In this document: positions 8,887 to 17,146 of the stretch, piece by piece | Numbering within the stretch: the stretch's first letter is position 1 | Layout: each line of letters opens with the position of its first letter | NCBI RefSeq assembly: GCF_000744655.1 | Contig: NZ_JQMJ01000004.1 | Coordinates: forward strand, 6,386,001 to 6,450,000 | DNA from: Streptacidiphilus rugosus AM-16 | GTDB lineage: Bacteria > Actinomycetota > Actinomycetes > Streptomycetales > Streptomycetaceae | Length of the DNA: 64,000 nt | Direction of reading: 5' to 3' | The notes under the pieces: model-generated | What the model saw: only the letters and a program-made list of their open reading frames with translations | Told to the model about the DNA's origin: nothing | Database searches by the model: none | Position numbers and translations under genes: made by a program

Positions 8887-9366
8887 TCAGTCCGCGAGGC
8901 GGCGGAAGTCGCCGAGGCGGCGGGCGAAGGGGTAGGGGAGGGCCCGGAGGACCGGGTGCCACCAGGCGGAGGGGGCGAGCCAGGAGAGTCCGGGCGAGTA
9001 GCGCAGCAGCACACGGCCGAGGATGAGGTCGTCGGGGACCGCGCCGTAGTCGCGGCTGTCGCTCTCCACCTGACTGTTGTCGGACAGCAGCCACCAGCCG
9101 TCCGCGCGGCGCTCCACCGCGCGTTTCACCACCAGCAGATCCTGCCGGAGCGGGTGCTGGGCCACGACCACCGAGCCGGGGCGCACCCGCGCCCCGTAGT
9201 GGCAGAGGAGGCGGTCGCCGTGCGTGAGCGTCGGCACCATGGACGGCCCGTCGACCACGAGCACGCCGAACCGCCCTGTCACGACTCCGCCCTCCGGCGG
9301 TTCCTGCGGGTCCTGCGGATCCTGCACGCGCGCCTGTCCTCCGGCTTCACCCATTCGCTCGGCCAT
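8887..9366 (-). CDS. sodX: Nickel-type superoxide dismutase maturation protease (S26 family)
   Basis: A signal-peptidase-like serine protease that removes the propeptide of the nickel superoxide dismutase encoded divergently next to it. The catalytic serine is in GPSMVPTL (about residue 42 from this start). The general-base lysine is in LLVVKRAVERR (about residue 81), and a DNSQVESDSRDYG segment matches the S26 box with SDSRDYG. There is no membrane anchor, as expected for a cytoplasmic maturation protease. The ATG at 9366 with GAGG 8 bases upstream is preferred; a TTG at 9417 and a GTG at 9282 are alternatives. The partnership with sodN makes the function firm. Confidence 0.9.
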   Translation of the reverse strand: MAERMGEAGGQARVQDPQDPQEPPEGGVVTGRFGVLVVDGPSMVPTLTHGDRLLCHYGARVRPGSVVVAQHPLRQDLLVVKRAVERRADGWWLLSDNSQVESDSRDYGAVPDDLILGRVLLRYSPGLSWLAPSAWWHPVLRALPYPFARRLGDFRRLAD

Positions 9367-9536
9367 CCGTTCAACCTCGCCCAACGCTCCGGCTTCGTCC
9401 CGCTTCCATCTTCGCAAGCAGCGGAGGCAAGTCCACCTCTTCTACGACCTTTGTCCTAAGCACTCGGGGTGGACGCGAGTCTGCGCGCTTTCGGCGGTAA
9501 CCTCCTCCTGGGAAGACGATCACAGGAAGGACTCCC

Positions 9537-9932
9537 ATGTTCTCTCGGCTCTTTGCACCGCGGGTCACCGTCCACGCTCACTGCGACCTCCCCTGCGGCG
9601 TCTACGACCCGGCCCAGGCTCGTATCGAGGCTGAGTCCGTCAAGGCCACCCAGGAGAAGTACCAGGCCAACGAGGACCCGCACTTCCGCGCTCGCGCGAT
9701 CGTGATCAAGGAAGAGCGCGCGGAGATGGCCAAGCACCACGTCTCCGTGCTGTGGAGCGACTACTTCAAGGCGCCCCACTTCGAGAAGTACCCGCAGCTG
9801 CACCAGCTGGTGAACGACACCCTCAAGGCGCTCTCCGCGGCCAAGGCCTCCACCGACCCGGCGACGGGCCAGAAGGCTCTCGACCTGATCGCGGAGATCG
9901 ACAAGATCTTCTGGGAGACCAAGAAGGCCTGA
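9537..9932 (+). CDS. sodN: Nickel-containing superoxide dismutase
   Basis: A 131-residue precursor of NiSOD, which dismutates superoxide in the cytoplasm. The nickel hook HCDLPCGVYDP follows a 14-residue propeptide: mature His1 is residue 15, with Cys16, Cys20 and Tyr23 as ligands or active-site residues. The rest is the conserved four-helix bundle, ending LDLIAEIDKIFWETKKA. It has the strong ribosome site AGGAAGGA before the ATG. It is divergent from sodX, which processes it. Expression is normally nickel-dependent, but I did not locate an operator. Confidence 0.98.
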   Translation: MFSRLFAPRVTVHAHCDLPCGVYDPAQARIEAESVKATQEKYQANEDPHFRARAIVIKEERAEMAKHHVSVLWSDYFKAPHFEKYPQLHQLVNDTLKALSAAKASTDPATGQKALDLIAEIDKIFWETKKA

Positions 9933-9947
9933 TCTTCCGGCCGTACT

Positions 9948-9987
9948 CGAGGAGGGCCCGACCAGATCTCTGGTCGGGCCCTCCTCG
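9948..9987. terminator. Terminator of sodN, also facing the convergent lipoprotein gene
   Basis: A perfect 19-bp inverted repeat (9948-9966 with 9969-9987) lies 15 bp after the sodN stop and 13 bp before the stop of the convergent gene. Confidence 0.9.
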
Positions 9988-9999
9988 CGTCACCACCGG

Positions 10000-10590
10000 T
10001 CAACCCACCGGGTGGCATCCGCCCCAGAGCTTGGCGAGGGCGTCCGGGATCTGCTTGACGCAGCCGGACATGTCGGGGAAGTCGGCGGAGGCCACGTAGG
10101 TCCAGGCGCCGGAGGCGGTCATGGTGAAGTACTTGCGCACGCTGCCATCGTCCTGGGCGGACACCTGCTCGTTGTAGGTGGAGCCCTTCGTGGGGTCGAA
10201 GGCGGTCGCCGCGTACTTCGTGCCGCCGCACTCGCCGTAGAGGAACCCGCCGGGACGGGGAACGAGGTGACCGCGCCCGCTCTCCTTCGTGAAGGCCTGG
10301 GTGACCGCCGTCTTCACGTCCGCGCTGACGACCAGGTTCTGGCAGCCGGCGGCGGCGCCGGTCGCGGCGGTCCCACCCGAGGTCGACCCACTCGAAGTCG
10401 ATCCGCCCGTCGACGACCCACCCGTCGGCGTGGCGCCCGGCGACTGCGGGGCGGCCGCCGGCCCGGAGGCGGCCGGGGACTGAGCACCGCTCGCCCCTGC
10501 GGTGCCGCTGGAGCTGCACGCTCCCAGGAGAAGCACGGCGGAGACGGCCGTGGCCGCGGCGACGACGGAACGGTGTGCGGTGTCTCGCAT
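10000..10590 (-). CDS. Secreted lipoprotein of unknown function
   Basis: A 196-residue protein with a type II signal peptide: Arg near the N-terminus, a hydrophobic core and the lipobox LLLGAC (Cys about 25). A low-complexity Ser/Gly/Thr/Pro/Ala linker (about residues 28-80) follows, with Gly/Ser tandem repeats. The globular C-terminal domain of about 115 residues has a Cys pair (GECGG and GGCHPVG) and begins CQNLVVSADVKTAVTQAF. This resembles many actinobacterial surface lipoproteins, but I do not recognise a named family. The ATG at 10590 is used; an upstream in-frame TTG at 10608 is less likely. It is monocistronic and convergent with sodN. Confidence 0.8.
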   Translation of the reverse strand: MRDTAHRSVVAAATAVSAVLLLGACSSSGTAGASGAQSPAASGPAAAPQSPGATPTGGSSTGGSTSSGSTSGGTAATGAAAGCQNLVVSADVKTAVTQAFTKESGRGHLVPRPGGFLYGECGGTKYAATAFDPTKGSTYNEQVSAQDDGSVRKYFTMTASGAWTYVASADFPDMSGCVKQIPDALAKLWGGCHPVG

Positions 10591-10824
10591 GGGAATCCCC
10601 CAGGTCAACGGTGAGTTCCGGGGACTGACTCCGACCGGACGACCACAACGTAGCGCCGCGGGGATCGCCCGAACTCTCCGCTCCGCTACACGGTCGCAAC
10701 AGCCGTGTCACAGCGAGAGCCAATTCCGGACAAAGCCACCCCCGACCGTTGCTCGGCATAGGGTCCACTCGGAGCCGATTCCCGGCCCCGGCCGTTCAAC
10801 TGACGGATCGAACGAGGAGACCCC

Positions 10825-11394
10825 TTGGCTGTCGTCCACCACACCACGATGAGCCCCACCAAGCTGGAACTGCTCACCGACTGGCTTCCCGGCCAGCCCT
10901 GGTACCGGGGCGCACCGAGCGCCGAGCTCACCAGGGCGGGCGGCTTCCGGCTCGACGACCCGGCCGGCGAGGTGGGCATCGAGTTCATGATCGTCACGGT
11001 TTCCGGCGCGGACGCCCAACCCGATCCGACGGAGGCCTACCTGCTGCCGCTCACCTACCGTGGAGCCCCGCTCGACGGCGCGGAGCGGGCGCTGATCGGG
11101 ACCTCCGAGCACGGCGTGCTCGGCACCCGGTGGATCTACGACGGCACGCACGACCCGGTGTTGCTCGCGCAGCTCGCCGCTCTGCTCAGGGGCGAGGCCG
11201 TCGCGCAGGCCCAGAGCGAGAGCGACACCCCCGACCCCACCGTCCGCGTGCGGGTGACCGATGTCGAGGAACGCGAGCTCGTGATCCACCGCCTGCTCCC
11301 CCAGCCGGCCGACGACGGCTCCCGCGGAACCGTCGTCGCCAACTGGCAGCAGCCGGACGGCAGCCGGGCGGAGAGCGTGATCGCCTACCGCTGA
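10825..11394 (+). CDS. Maltokinase N-terminal cap-like domain protein
   Basis: A 189-residue stand-alone protein resembling the N-terminal cap of actinobacterial maltokinases: MAVVHHTTMSPTKLELL, then DWLPGQPWYRG, GGFRLDDPAGEVGIEFM, LTYRGAPLDGAE and LIGTSEHGVLGTRWIYDGTHDP. The kinase catalytic core is absent, so it is not itself a kinase; a carbohydrate- or partner-binding role is plausible but unproven. The start is the TTG at 10825, with GAGGAG five bases upstream, and the conserved family N-terminus begins exactly there. It is convergent with the monooxygenase gene. Confidence 0.85.
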   Translation: MAVVHHTTMSPTKLELLTDWLPGQPWYRGAPSAELTRAGGFRLDDPAGEVGIEFMIVTVSGADAQPDPTEAYLLPLTYRGAPLDGAERALIGTSEHGVLGTRWIYDGTHDPVLLAQLAALLRGEAVAQAQSESDTPDPTVRVRVTDVEERELVIHRLLPQPADDGSRGTVVANWQQPDGSRAESVIAYR

Positions 11395-11419
11395 CCCGAC
11401 GCGAGCCGACCCGAGCCGA

Positions 11420-11467
11420 GGGTTCGTCTACGACTGCGGGAGGAGACCGACCGTCGCAGACGAACCC
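11420..11467. terminator. Possible hairpin terminator shared by convergent genes
   Basis: A 10-bp inverted repeat (GGGTTCGTCT at 11420-11429, AGACGAACCC at 11458-11467) spans the end of the monooxygenase gene, 26 bp after the stop of the plus-strand gene. The long loop makes it a weaker candidate. Confidence 0.4.
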
Positions 11468-12654
11468 TTCCGTGACTCCAACGGGTAGTCCGGCAGCTGG
11501 ATCGCCTCGGCGGCGCCGGTGGTGAGCTTGTCGAAGAAGGAGCGCAGCAGCCTGCTGCAGAGCATCCTGTAGACCCGGTTGCGCTGCTTCAGCTTCTTCG
11601 CGGTGGGCGGCGCCAGGAACGGGCCCGCCCCCTTGCCCTGCTTCTGGCACTTCGCCACATAGGGGCGCATGCGCTCCTCGTAACGGGCGAAGGCGGTGGC
11701 GTGGTCGGGCGCCGTGGCCAGCTCGCCCGCCAGCACGTACGCGCCGACGACCGCGAGCCCGTTGCCCATGCCACCCGGCGCCGGCGCCCAGGCGGCGTCG
11801 CCGAGCAGCACCACCCGGCCGCTGGACCAGCGGTCCATCACGATCTGGCTCAGCGAGTCGAAGTAGAAGTCCGACGCCGACCACATCGTCCGCAGCACAC
11901 CCGGCACCTCCCACCCGGCGTCGGCGAAGTGCTCCTGCACGATGGCCCGCTGTCCGGCCACGTCCCGGTGGTCGTAGCGCAGTTCGGGGTCGTGGAAGAC
12001 GAGCATCGCGCCGTCCTCGCCGAGCGTGTTGGAGAGGCCGACCATCCGGCCCGGCACGTTCCACAGCACGCCGCTGTCGCGCAGGCCGAGGCTCGCCGGA
12101 GCCTCGGTCGAGAAGGTCGCGAAGAAGTAGCCGGAGTCGCGCCGGAACCGGCTCTCGTCGCCGAAGGCGAGCCGCCGGGTCACCGAGTGCATGCCGTCGG
12201 CGCCGACCACGAGGTCGAACTCCTCGGTGCCACCCTGCTCGAACTCGACGGTGACGCCGTCGGCGTGCTCGGTCAGGGTCCGGACGGAGTCGCCGAAGAC
12301 GTAGCGGGCTTGGGCCAGACCGGCCTCGTAGATGGTCCGGGCGAGGTCACCGCGGGTGACCTCCAGCTCCCCGCTCATGAAGGACGCCGGCAGCCGGACG
12401 GCCTCACGGCCGGACTGGTCGAGGACGACCTGCTCGCCCATCGCGGTGTCCAGACCGCGCAGGGTCTCCAGGACGCCCATCCGCGAGAGCACCGTCCGGT
12501 GCACGGACCCCCGGTAGTCGACCGCGCCGCCGCCCTCCCGGAACGAGGTGGCCCGCTCGACGACGGTGACGTCGAAACCGGCACGGCCCAGCCACAGGGC
12601 GAGGGAGGGGCCGGCGATGCTGGCGCCGGAGATCAGGACGCGCTTGCTGTTCAT
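11428..12654 (-). CDS. FAD-dependent aromatic hydroxylase-like monooxygenase
   Basis: A 408-residue flavoprotein of the PHBH/UbiH-like group, which hydroxylates aromatic or polyketide substrates with NAD(P)H and O2. The N-terminal dinucleotide fold is VLISGASIAGPSLALWLGRA with a following acidic residue in VTVVER. The middle DG motif is VVGADGMHSVTRR. The C-terminal GD motif is VVLLGDAAWAPAPGGMGNGL. The length is normal and there is no signal peptide. The ATG at 12654 has GAGGTGG upstream. There are no biosynthetic neighbours, so the substrate is unknown; self-resistance or catabolism are both possible. Confidence 0.9.
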   Translation of the reverse strand: MNSKRVLISGASIAGPSLALWLGRAGFDVTVVERATSFREGGGAVDYRGSVHRTVLSRMGVLETLRGLDTAMGEQVVLDQSGREAVRLPASFMSGELEVTRGDLARTIYEAGLAQARYVFGDSVRTLTEHADGVTVEFEQGGTEEFDLVVGADGMHSVTRRLAFGDESRFRRDSGYFFATFSTEAPASLGLRDSGVLWNVPGRMVGLSNTLGEDGAMLVFHDPELRYDHRDVAGQRAIVQEHFADAGWEVPGVLRTMWSASDFYFDSLSQIVMDRWSSGRVVLLGDAAWAPAPGGMGNGLAVVGAYVLAGELATAPDHATAFARYEERMRPYVAKCQKQGKGAGPFLAPPTAKKLKQRNRVYRMLCSRLLRSFFDKLTTGAAEAIQLPDYPLESRKGSSATVGLLPQS

Positions 12655-12782
12655 GGTTCCCACCTCGGAGTCTCTCGCGCTGCGGTCTGCCGCGCTCACG
12701 GGAAAGAGACTCGCCCCCACCCCTGACCCCGCCCTGACCGCACGCGCACCGCCCCCGCACCGCCCCCTCGGACGGCGGGGAA

Positions 12783-12986
12783 GTTGCACTCACCTCAGGG
12801 GCGCGAGGAACTGCGCGAGAAACCCACCGGGGAGGACGGCCCTGCTCGGCGAGGACCATCCGCACGCCCGTGGCTTGTCACGCAGTTCCTCGCGCCCCTG
12901 GAGAGTGCAACGGACCCCTTGCTGAGAAGTGCCCCGCCCGCGCGGTGGAGCCGCGCAGTTCCCCGCGCCCCTGAGGTGAGTGCAAC
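12783..12986. repeat. MITE-like palindromic element, copy 2, with perfect 23-bp terminal inverted repeats
   Basis: The outer arms 12783-12805 and 12964-12986 are exact reverse complements over 23 bp, beginning GTTGCACTCACCTCAGG. An additional inner right arm ends at 12911 (GCGCCCCTGGAGAGTGCAAC), so the element looks like one unit plus a partial duplication. It has no coding capacity. The right end abuts the stop codon of the antiporter gene, where it may also act as a terminator. Confidence 0.85.
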
Positions 12987-14588
12987 TCATTCCTCGGTGT
13001 GGACCATCAGGGCTTCTTCGAAGTCCAGGCGGCGGACGAGGCGGCGCAGCATCTCGTCGTCGAGGCGGTCCTCCGCGCGCAGGGCGACCAGGGCCTGGCG
13101 TTCGGCCGCGAGCGTCTCGCGGGTGAGGCGGCGGTACGCGCTGTCGACGGACTCGCCCGTCGACTCGTGGACGGGCGCGCCCATCCGTTCCCAGACGGAG
13201 TTGCGGCGGCGGTCCAGCAGCCGCCGCAACCGCGCTTCCAGCGCTTCGGGCAGGCGGTTGCGCGGGTCCTCCAGCAGGGCGTCGAGCCGGGCCTCGGCCT
13301 GGGCCGAGGCCTCGTACTGGGCCTGGGCCTCCCGCAGGGTCTCCGCCTGGGGGTCGGGACGCGGCAGCCGCAGCCGTCGGACCAGACCGGGCAGGGTCAG
13401 GCCCTGCACCAGCAGGGTGCCGATGACCAGCGCGAAGACCAGGAACAGCAGCAGGTCCCGGTCAGGGAACGGCGAACCGTCGTGCGTCGTCACCGGGATC
13501 GAGAAGGCCACCGCCAGCGAGACCACCCCGCGCATCCCGGCCCAGGAGACGATGAACGGCCGGGTCCACGGCGGTCTGCCCTCCCGCTCCCTGACCCTGC
13601 GGCTCAGCAGACTCGGCAGGTACGTCGCGGGCCAGGACCAGACGAAGCGCAGCCCGATCAGCGCCACCAGCAGCACCGCCACCCACACGGTCAGCTGCCC
13701 CGCCGTGTAGCCCTTCAACTGCCGTACCACCACTGGCAACTGCAGGCCGATCAGGGCGAAGACGGCCGACTCCAGCACGAAGGCGACCATCTTCCAGACC
13801 GCCTCCTCCTGCAACCGCAGTTCGAAGTCGACGCAGTTCGCGTAGTGGCCGAGGTAGAGCCCGACCACGACCACCGCGATCACCCCGGACGCGTCGAAGG
13901 CCTCGGCCGCCGCGTACGCGGCGAACGGCACCAGCAGCGAGAAGGTGTTCAGCAGCAGGGGGTCGCGCAGCCGCGAGCGCAGCCACTGCAGGGGCCACAT
14001 GACCGCCAGGCCCACCGCCGTGCCGCCGAGCGCCGCCAGCAGGAACTCGCCGAGCGCGCTGCCGAAGGAGAAGCCCTCCCCCACCGCCGCCGCGACGGCG
14101 ACCCGGTAGGCGGTGATCGCCGTCGCGTCGTTGACCAGGCTCTCGCCCTGGAGGATCGAGACCAGTTGGCTCGGCAGGCCGACCCGTCGGGCGATCGCGG
14201 TCGCCGCCACGGCGTCCGGCGGGGCGATGACCGCGCCGAGGACGAAGGCCGCCGGCAGCGGCAGCGAGGGGATCAGCGCGTGCGCGACGAGACCCATGGT
14301 CAGCGTGCAGAAGAGCACGTAGCCGATGGAGAGCAGCGCGACCGGTCGCACGTTCCTCCGCAGGCTGCGGTAGGACGCGTCCTGGGCGGCGGTGTACAGC
14401 AGCGGCGGCAGGACCAGCGGCAGCACGATCTCCGGGTCCAGCGAGTAGTCCGGCAGCCCCGGCAGGTACGCCGCACCGAGCCCCGCGAGGACCAGCAGCA
14501 GGGGCGCGGAGAGCCGGTACCGGCGCGCCACCCCGGCCACCGCCGCGCTGCCCGCGACCAGCAGGAGGAGTGCGCTCGGGCTGCTCAT
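12987..14588 (-). CDS. Na+/H+ antiporter, CPA1 family
   Basis: A 533-residue membrane protein with about 12 hydrophobic segments in the first 400 residues. The ion-binding region carries GAVIAPPDAVAATAIARR and the ESLVNDATA motif typical of NhaP/CPA1 exchangers. A second conserved stretch is SWAGMRGVVSLAVAFSIP. A cytoplasmic tail of about 140 residues is highly charged and helical (LREAQAQYEASAQAEARLDA onward), probably regulatory. It exports Na+ in exchange for H+, serving pH and salt homeostasis. The ATG at 14588 gives the usual start; an upstream GTG/ATG extension lacks a membrane helix. It is divergent from a UBP zinc-finger gene, a pairing I recall from other Streptomyces. Confidence 0.92.
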   Translation of the reverse strand: MSSPSALLLLVAGSAAVAGVARRYRLSAPLLLVLAGLGAAYLPGLPDYSLDPEIVLPLVLPPLLYTAAQDASYRSLRRNVRPVALLSIGYVLFCTLTMGLVAHALIPSLPLPAAFVLGAVIAPPDAVAATAIARRVGLPSQLVSILQGESLVNDATAITAYRVAVAAAVGEGFSFGSALGEFLLAALGGTAVGLAVMWPLQWLRSRLRDPLLLNTFSLLVPFAAYAAAEAFDASGVIAVVVVGLYLGHYANCVDFELRLQEEAVWKMVAFVLESAVFALIGLQLPVVVRQLKGYTAGQLTVWVAVLLVALIGLRFVWSWPATYLPSLLSRRVREREGRPPWTRPFIVSWAGMRGVVSLAVAFSIPVTTHDGSPFPDRDLLLFLVFALVIGTLLVQGLTLPGLVRRLRLPRPDPQAETLREAQAQYEASAQAEARLDALLEDPRNRLPEALEARLRRLLDRRRNSVWERMGAPVHESTGESVDSAYRRLTRETLAAERQALVALRAEDRLDDEMLRRLVRRLDFEEALMVHTEE

Positions 14589-14657
14589 CGGCCGCTCATT
14601 CCGCTCATGGCGACACAGAACCACACACACCGGACCACGCGCCTTACCCTGGGGCCC

Positions 14658-14927
14658 ATGTCCCCCTCACGACCCTGCCCGCACCTGGACCGGCTCTCCG
14701 CCGAGGAGCCGGGGGAGCTCACCCCCACCTGCGAGCACTGCCTGAAGCTCGGCCAGCGTCCCGTCGCCCTGCGCAAGTGCCTGCACTGCGGGCACGTCGG
14801 CTGCTGCGACTCGACGCCGGGCCGCTGGGCCACCGAGCACCACCGGCAGACCGGCCACGCGGTGATGCGCAGTTTCGAGCCGGGCGAGAGCTGGCGCTGG
14901 TGCTTCGAGGACCAAAGGCTCGTCTGA
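14658..14927 (+). CDS. UBP-type zinc-finger protein
   Basis: An 89-residue protein made almost wholly of one ZnF-UBP domain. Candidate ligands are Cys7, His9, Cys25, Cys28, Cys41, Cys44, Cys49/50, His61/62 and His67, in CEHCLKLGQ, KCLHCGHVGCCD and HHRQTGHAV. In eukaryotes this domain binds the free C-terminus of ubiquitin; in actinobacteria, which lack ubiquitin, its ligand is unknown. It has no signal peptide. It is divergent from the Na+/H+ antiporter, with only 69 bp between the starts, so a shared control region is likely. The GNAT gene follows 29 bp downstream and may be cotranscribed. Confidence 0.9.
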   Translation: MSPSRPCPHLDRLSAEEPGELTPTCEHCLKLGQRPVALRKCLHCGHVGCCDSTPGRWATEHHRQTGHAVMRSFEPGESWRWCFEDQRLV

Positions 14928-14956
14928 ACCGGTCTGCGACGTTCTAGGCTTCAGTC

Positions 14957-15430
14957 ATGATCCGACCTGCCACCCCTGCCGACGTTCCCGAGATCCACGC
15001 GATGGTGCGGGAGCTGGCCGACTACGAGAAGTCACTGAGCGACGCCAAGGCCACCGAGCAGCAGTTGCACGACGCGCTCTTCGCCGACCACCCGGCGGCG
15101 TTCGCGCACATGGCCGAGGACGAGCGGGGCCGCACCGTCGGCTTCGCGCTATGGTTCCGCAACTTCTCGACGTGGACCGGCACCCACGGCATCTACCTGG
15201 AGGACCTCTACGTCCGTCCGGAGTCGCGCGGCGGCGGCCACGGCAAGGCGCTGCTGACCGAGCTCGCCAGGATCTGCGTGGAGCGCGGCTACGGGCGCCT
15301 GGAGTGGTCGGTGCTGAACTGGAACGAGCCCTCCATCGCCTTCTACCGCTCGCTCGGCGCGGTCCCGATGGACGAGTGGACGGTCTACCGGCTCGCCGGT
15401 GATCCCCTCGCCGCGCTCGGCACGTCCTGA
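14957..15430 (+). CDS. GNAT N-acetyltransferase (SSAT/diamine acetyltransferase-like)
   Basis: A 157-residue GCN5-related acetyltransferase. Residues 1-60 contain MIRPATPADVPEIHAMVREL and ADYEKS, typical of the spermidine/spermine acetyltransferase-like group. Motif A is YLEDLYVRPESRGGGHGKAL with the pyrophosphate-binding RGGGHGKA loop. Motif B is RLEWSVLNWNEPSIAFYRSL. Substrates in the group are polyamines or thialysine, but this cannot be fixed from sequence. It probably forms a short transcription unit with the UBP zinc-finger gene, 29 bp upstream. Confidence 0.9.
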   Translation: MIRPATPADVPEIHAMVRELADYEKSLSDAKATEQQLHDALFADHPAAFAHMAEDERGRTVGFALWFRNFSTWTGTHGIYLEDLYVRPESRGGGHGKALLTELARICVERGYGRLEWSVLNWNEPSIAFYRSLGAVPMDEWTVYRLAGDPLAALGTS

Positions 15431-15665
15431 CCCGCGGACCCCACCGGCCCCGGCCGCGTGATCCCTGCTCTCCCTGCGCGGATTTCGCCACGCCCATTGC
15501 CACGGTGCGTATATGGCGACCTACTATGAGTCACCGAGGTGGCCCGGCCATCGGGATGGGCGACATCACACACGGGATCGCGATAGCGTCACCGGCACGG
15601 ACGAGACGTCCGGCTGCTCCACCCGACAGCACAGCACCACCCAACAGCACAGCACGGAGGTGAGG

Positions 15666-16079
15666 GTGTCCCAGATCGACGGCGAGCCCGGCGCACAGGA
15701 CTTCGTCGAGGTCCGACTTCCCGCGGCGGGTGCCTACCTCTCGGTTCTGCGAACCGCGACGGCCGGTCTCGCGGCGCGGTTGGACTTCACGCTGGACGAG
15801 ATCGAGGACCTGCGCATCGCGGTGGACGAGGCCTGCGCGATCCTGCTCCAGCAGGCCGTACCAGGCTCCATCCTCAGCTGCGTGTTCCGCCTGGTCGGCG
15901 ACTCGCTTCGGGTGACCGTCTCGGCCCCGACCACGGACGGCCGCGCCCCCGAGCGCGACACCTTCGCCTGGACGGTCCTCTCCGCCCTCGCCGGCGAGGT
16001 CGAGTCCACGGTCGAGGCGGACAAGACGGTGACCATCAGCCTGCACAAGAAGCGCGGTGCCGGCCCCGGCCAGCAGTGA
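15666..16079 (+). CDS. rshA: Anti-sigma factor, RsbW-type kinase, partner of SigH
   Basis: A 137-residue GHKL-fold serine kinase of the RsbW/SpoIIAB family that holds its cognate sigma factor inactive. The ATP-binding region starts FTLDEIEDLRIAVDEAC, with the N-box DEAC, and a short glycine-poor lid follows. The C-terminus is VTISLHKKRGAGPGQQ. GTG at 15666 is chosen, with GGAGGTGA just upstream and the family N-terminus VSQIDGEPG. The gene lies 28 bp before sigH in the same direction. Its leader has the 12-mer ACAGCACAGCAC twice, at 15626-15637 and 15644-15655. A possible -10 TACTAT sits at 15522-15527. The order matches the rshA(prsH)-sigH locus as I remember it from S. coelicolor. Confidence 0.88.
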   Translation: MSQIDGEPGAQDFVEVRLPAAGAYLSVLRTATAGLAARLDFTLDEIEDLRIAVDEACAILLQQAVPGSILSCVFRLVGDSLRVTVSAPTTDGRAPERDTFAWTVLSALAGEVESTVEADKTVTISLHKKRGAGPGQQ

Positions 16080-16107
16080 CGCAAGGAGATGGGAGCGGGG
16101 GATCGCC

Positions 16108-17139
16108 GTGAGAGACCTGAACCACAGGCCCGGAGCGGACCGGGCTGTCGTGCCCGCGCAGGCGGACGCGAGCGACCAGCAGCAGACGGAGGCAAGGGTG
16201 TTCGCGGACGATGCCGAACGCGCCGACGCGGACCAGGCCTTCGACGCGAAGCAGCCTGAGGACGGCGGCGCGAAGGCGGAGGAGGCGGTCGACTTCGAGG
16301 TGGAGCCGGACGTCGCCGAGCCCGGGACCACGGCCGAGCCGTGGGGCCCCGGCATGCGCGTGGCCACGCCCCAGCGGCACGGCGCGCCGGACCGCGAGGC
16401 CGCCCGTGCGCTTTTCGTCCGTCTCGCTCAGTTGCCCGACGGGTCGCCCGAGCGGGTGGAACTGCGGAACCAGCTGGTGCGGATGCACATCCCGCTGGTC
16501 GAGCACCTCGCCCGGCGCTTCCGCAACCGCGGCGAGCCGCTGGACGACCTGACGCAGGTCGCCACCATCGGCCTGATCAAGTCGGTGGACCGGTTCGACC
16601 CGGAGCGCGGCGTCGAGTTCTCCACGTACGCGACGCCGACCATCGTCGGCGAGATCAAGCGGCACTTCCGCGACAAGGGCTGGGCGGTGCGGGTCCCGCG
16701 CCGGCTGCAGGAGCTGCGGCTGTCGCTGACCTCGGCGACGAGCGAGCTCTCGCAGCGCCACGGCCGCTCCCCCACGGTGCACGAGCTGGCCGAGCACCTG
16801 GGCATCTCCGAGGAGGAGGTGCTGGAGGGCCTGGAGTCCGCGAACGCCTACAGCACGCTCTCCCTGGACGTGCCGGACACGGACGACGAGTCCCCCGCCG
16901 TCGCCGACACGCTGGGCGCGGAGGACGACGCGCTGGAGGGCGTGGAGTACCGCGAGTCGCTCAAGCCGCTGCTGGCGCAGTTGCCGCAGCGCGAGCAGCG
17001 GATCCTGGTGCTGCGGTTCTTCAGGAACATGACGCAGTCGCAGATCGCGGCGGAGGTCGGCATCTCGCAGATGCACGTCTCCCGGCTGCTGGCCCGCACA
17101 CTGGCCCAGCTCCGGGAGAAGCTCCTCATCGAGGAGTGA
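16108..17139 (+). CDS. sigH: Stress-response RNA polymerase sigma factor of the SigB/SigF/SigG group
   Basis: A 343-residue sigma factor. The first ~83 residues (VRDLNHRPGADRAV to AEPGTTAEPWG) are an acidic, low-complexity extension. The core holds region 2 (LDDLTQVATIGLIKSVDRFD, then STYATPTIVGEIKRHFRDK), region 3 and region 4 (FFRNMTQSQIAAEVGISQMH). GTG at 16108 with GGGAGCGGGGG upstream is chosen. A GTG at 16057 overlapping rshA and an internal ATG at 16354, right before the core, are other possible starts. In S. coelicolor sigH yields several isoforms, so the alternatives may be real. It acts in osmotic stress and septation in that species. It is cotranscribed with its anti-sigma gene and convergent with the next gene, 7 bp apart. 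Confidence 0.9.
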   Translation: MRDLNHRPGADRAVVPAQADASDQQQTEARVFADDAERADADQAFDAKQPEDGGAKAEEAVDFEVEPDVAEPGTTAEPWGPGMRVATPQRHGAPDREAARALFVRLAQLPDGSPERVELRNQLVRMHIPLVEHLARRFRNRGEPLDDLTQVATIGLIKSVDRFDPERGVEFSTYATPTIVGEIKRHFRDKGWAVRVPRRLQELRLSLTSATSELSQRHGRSPTVHELAEHLGISEEEVLEGLESANAYSTLSLDVPDTDDESPAVADTLGAEDDALEGVEYRESLKPLLAQLPQREQRILVLRFFRNMTQSQIAAEVGISQMHVSRLLARTLAQLREKLLIEE

Positions 17140-17146
17140 GTCGCTC

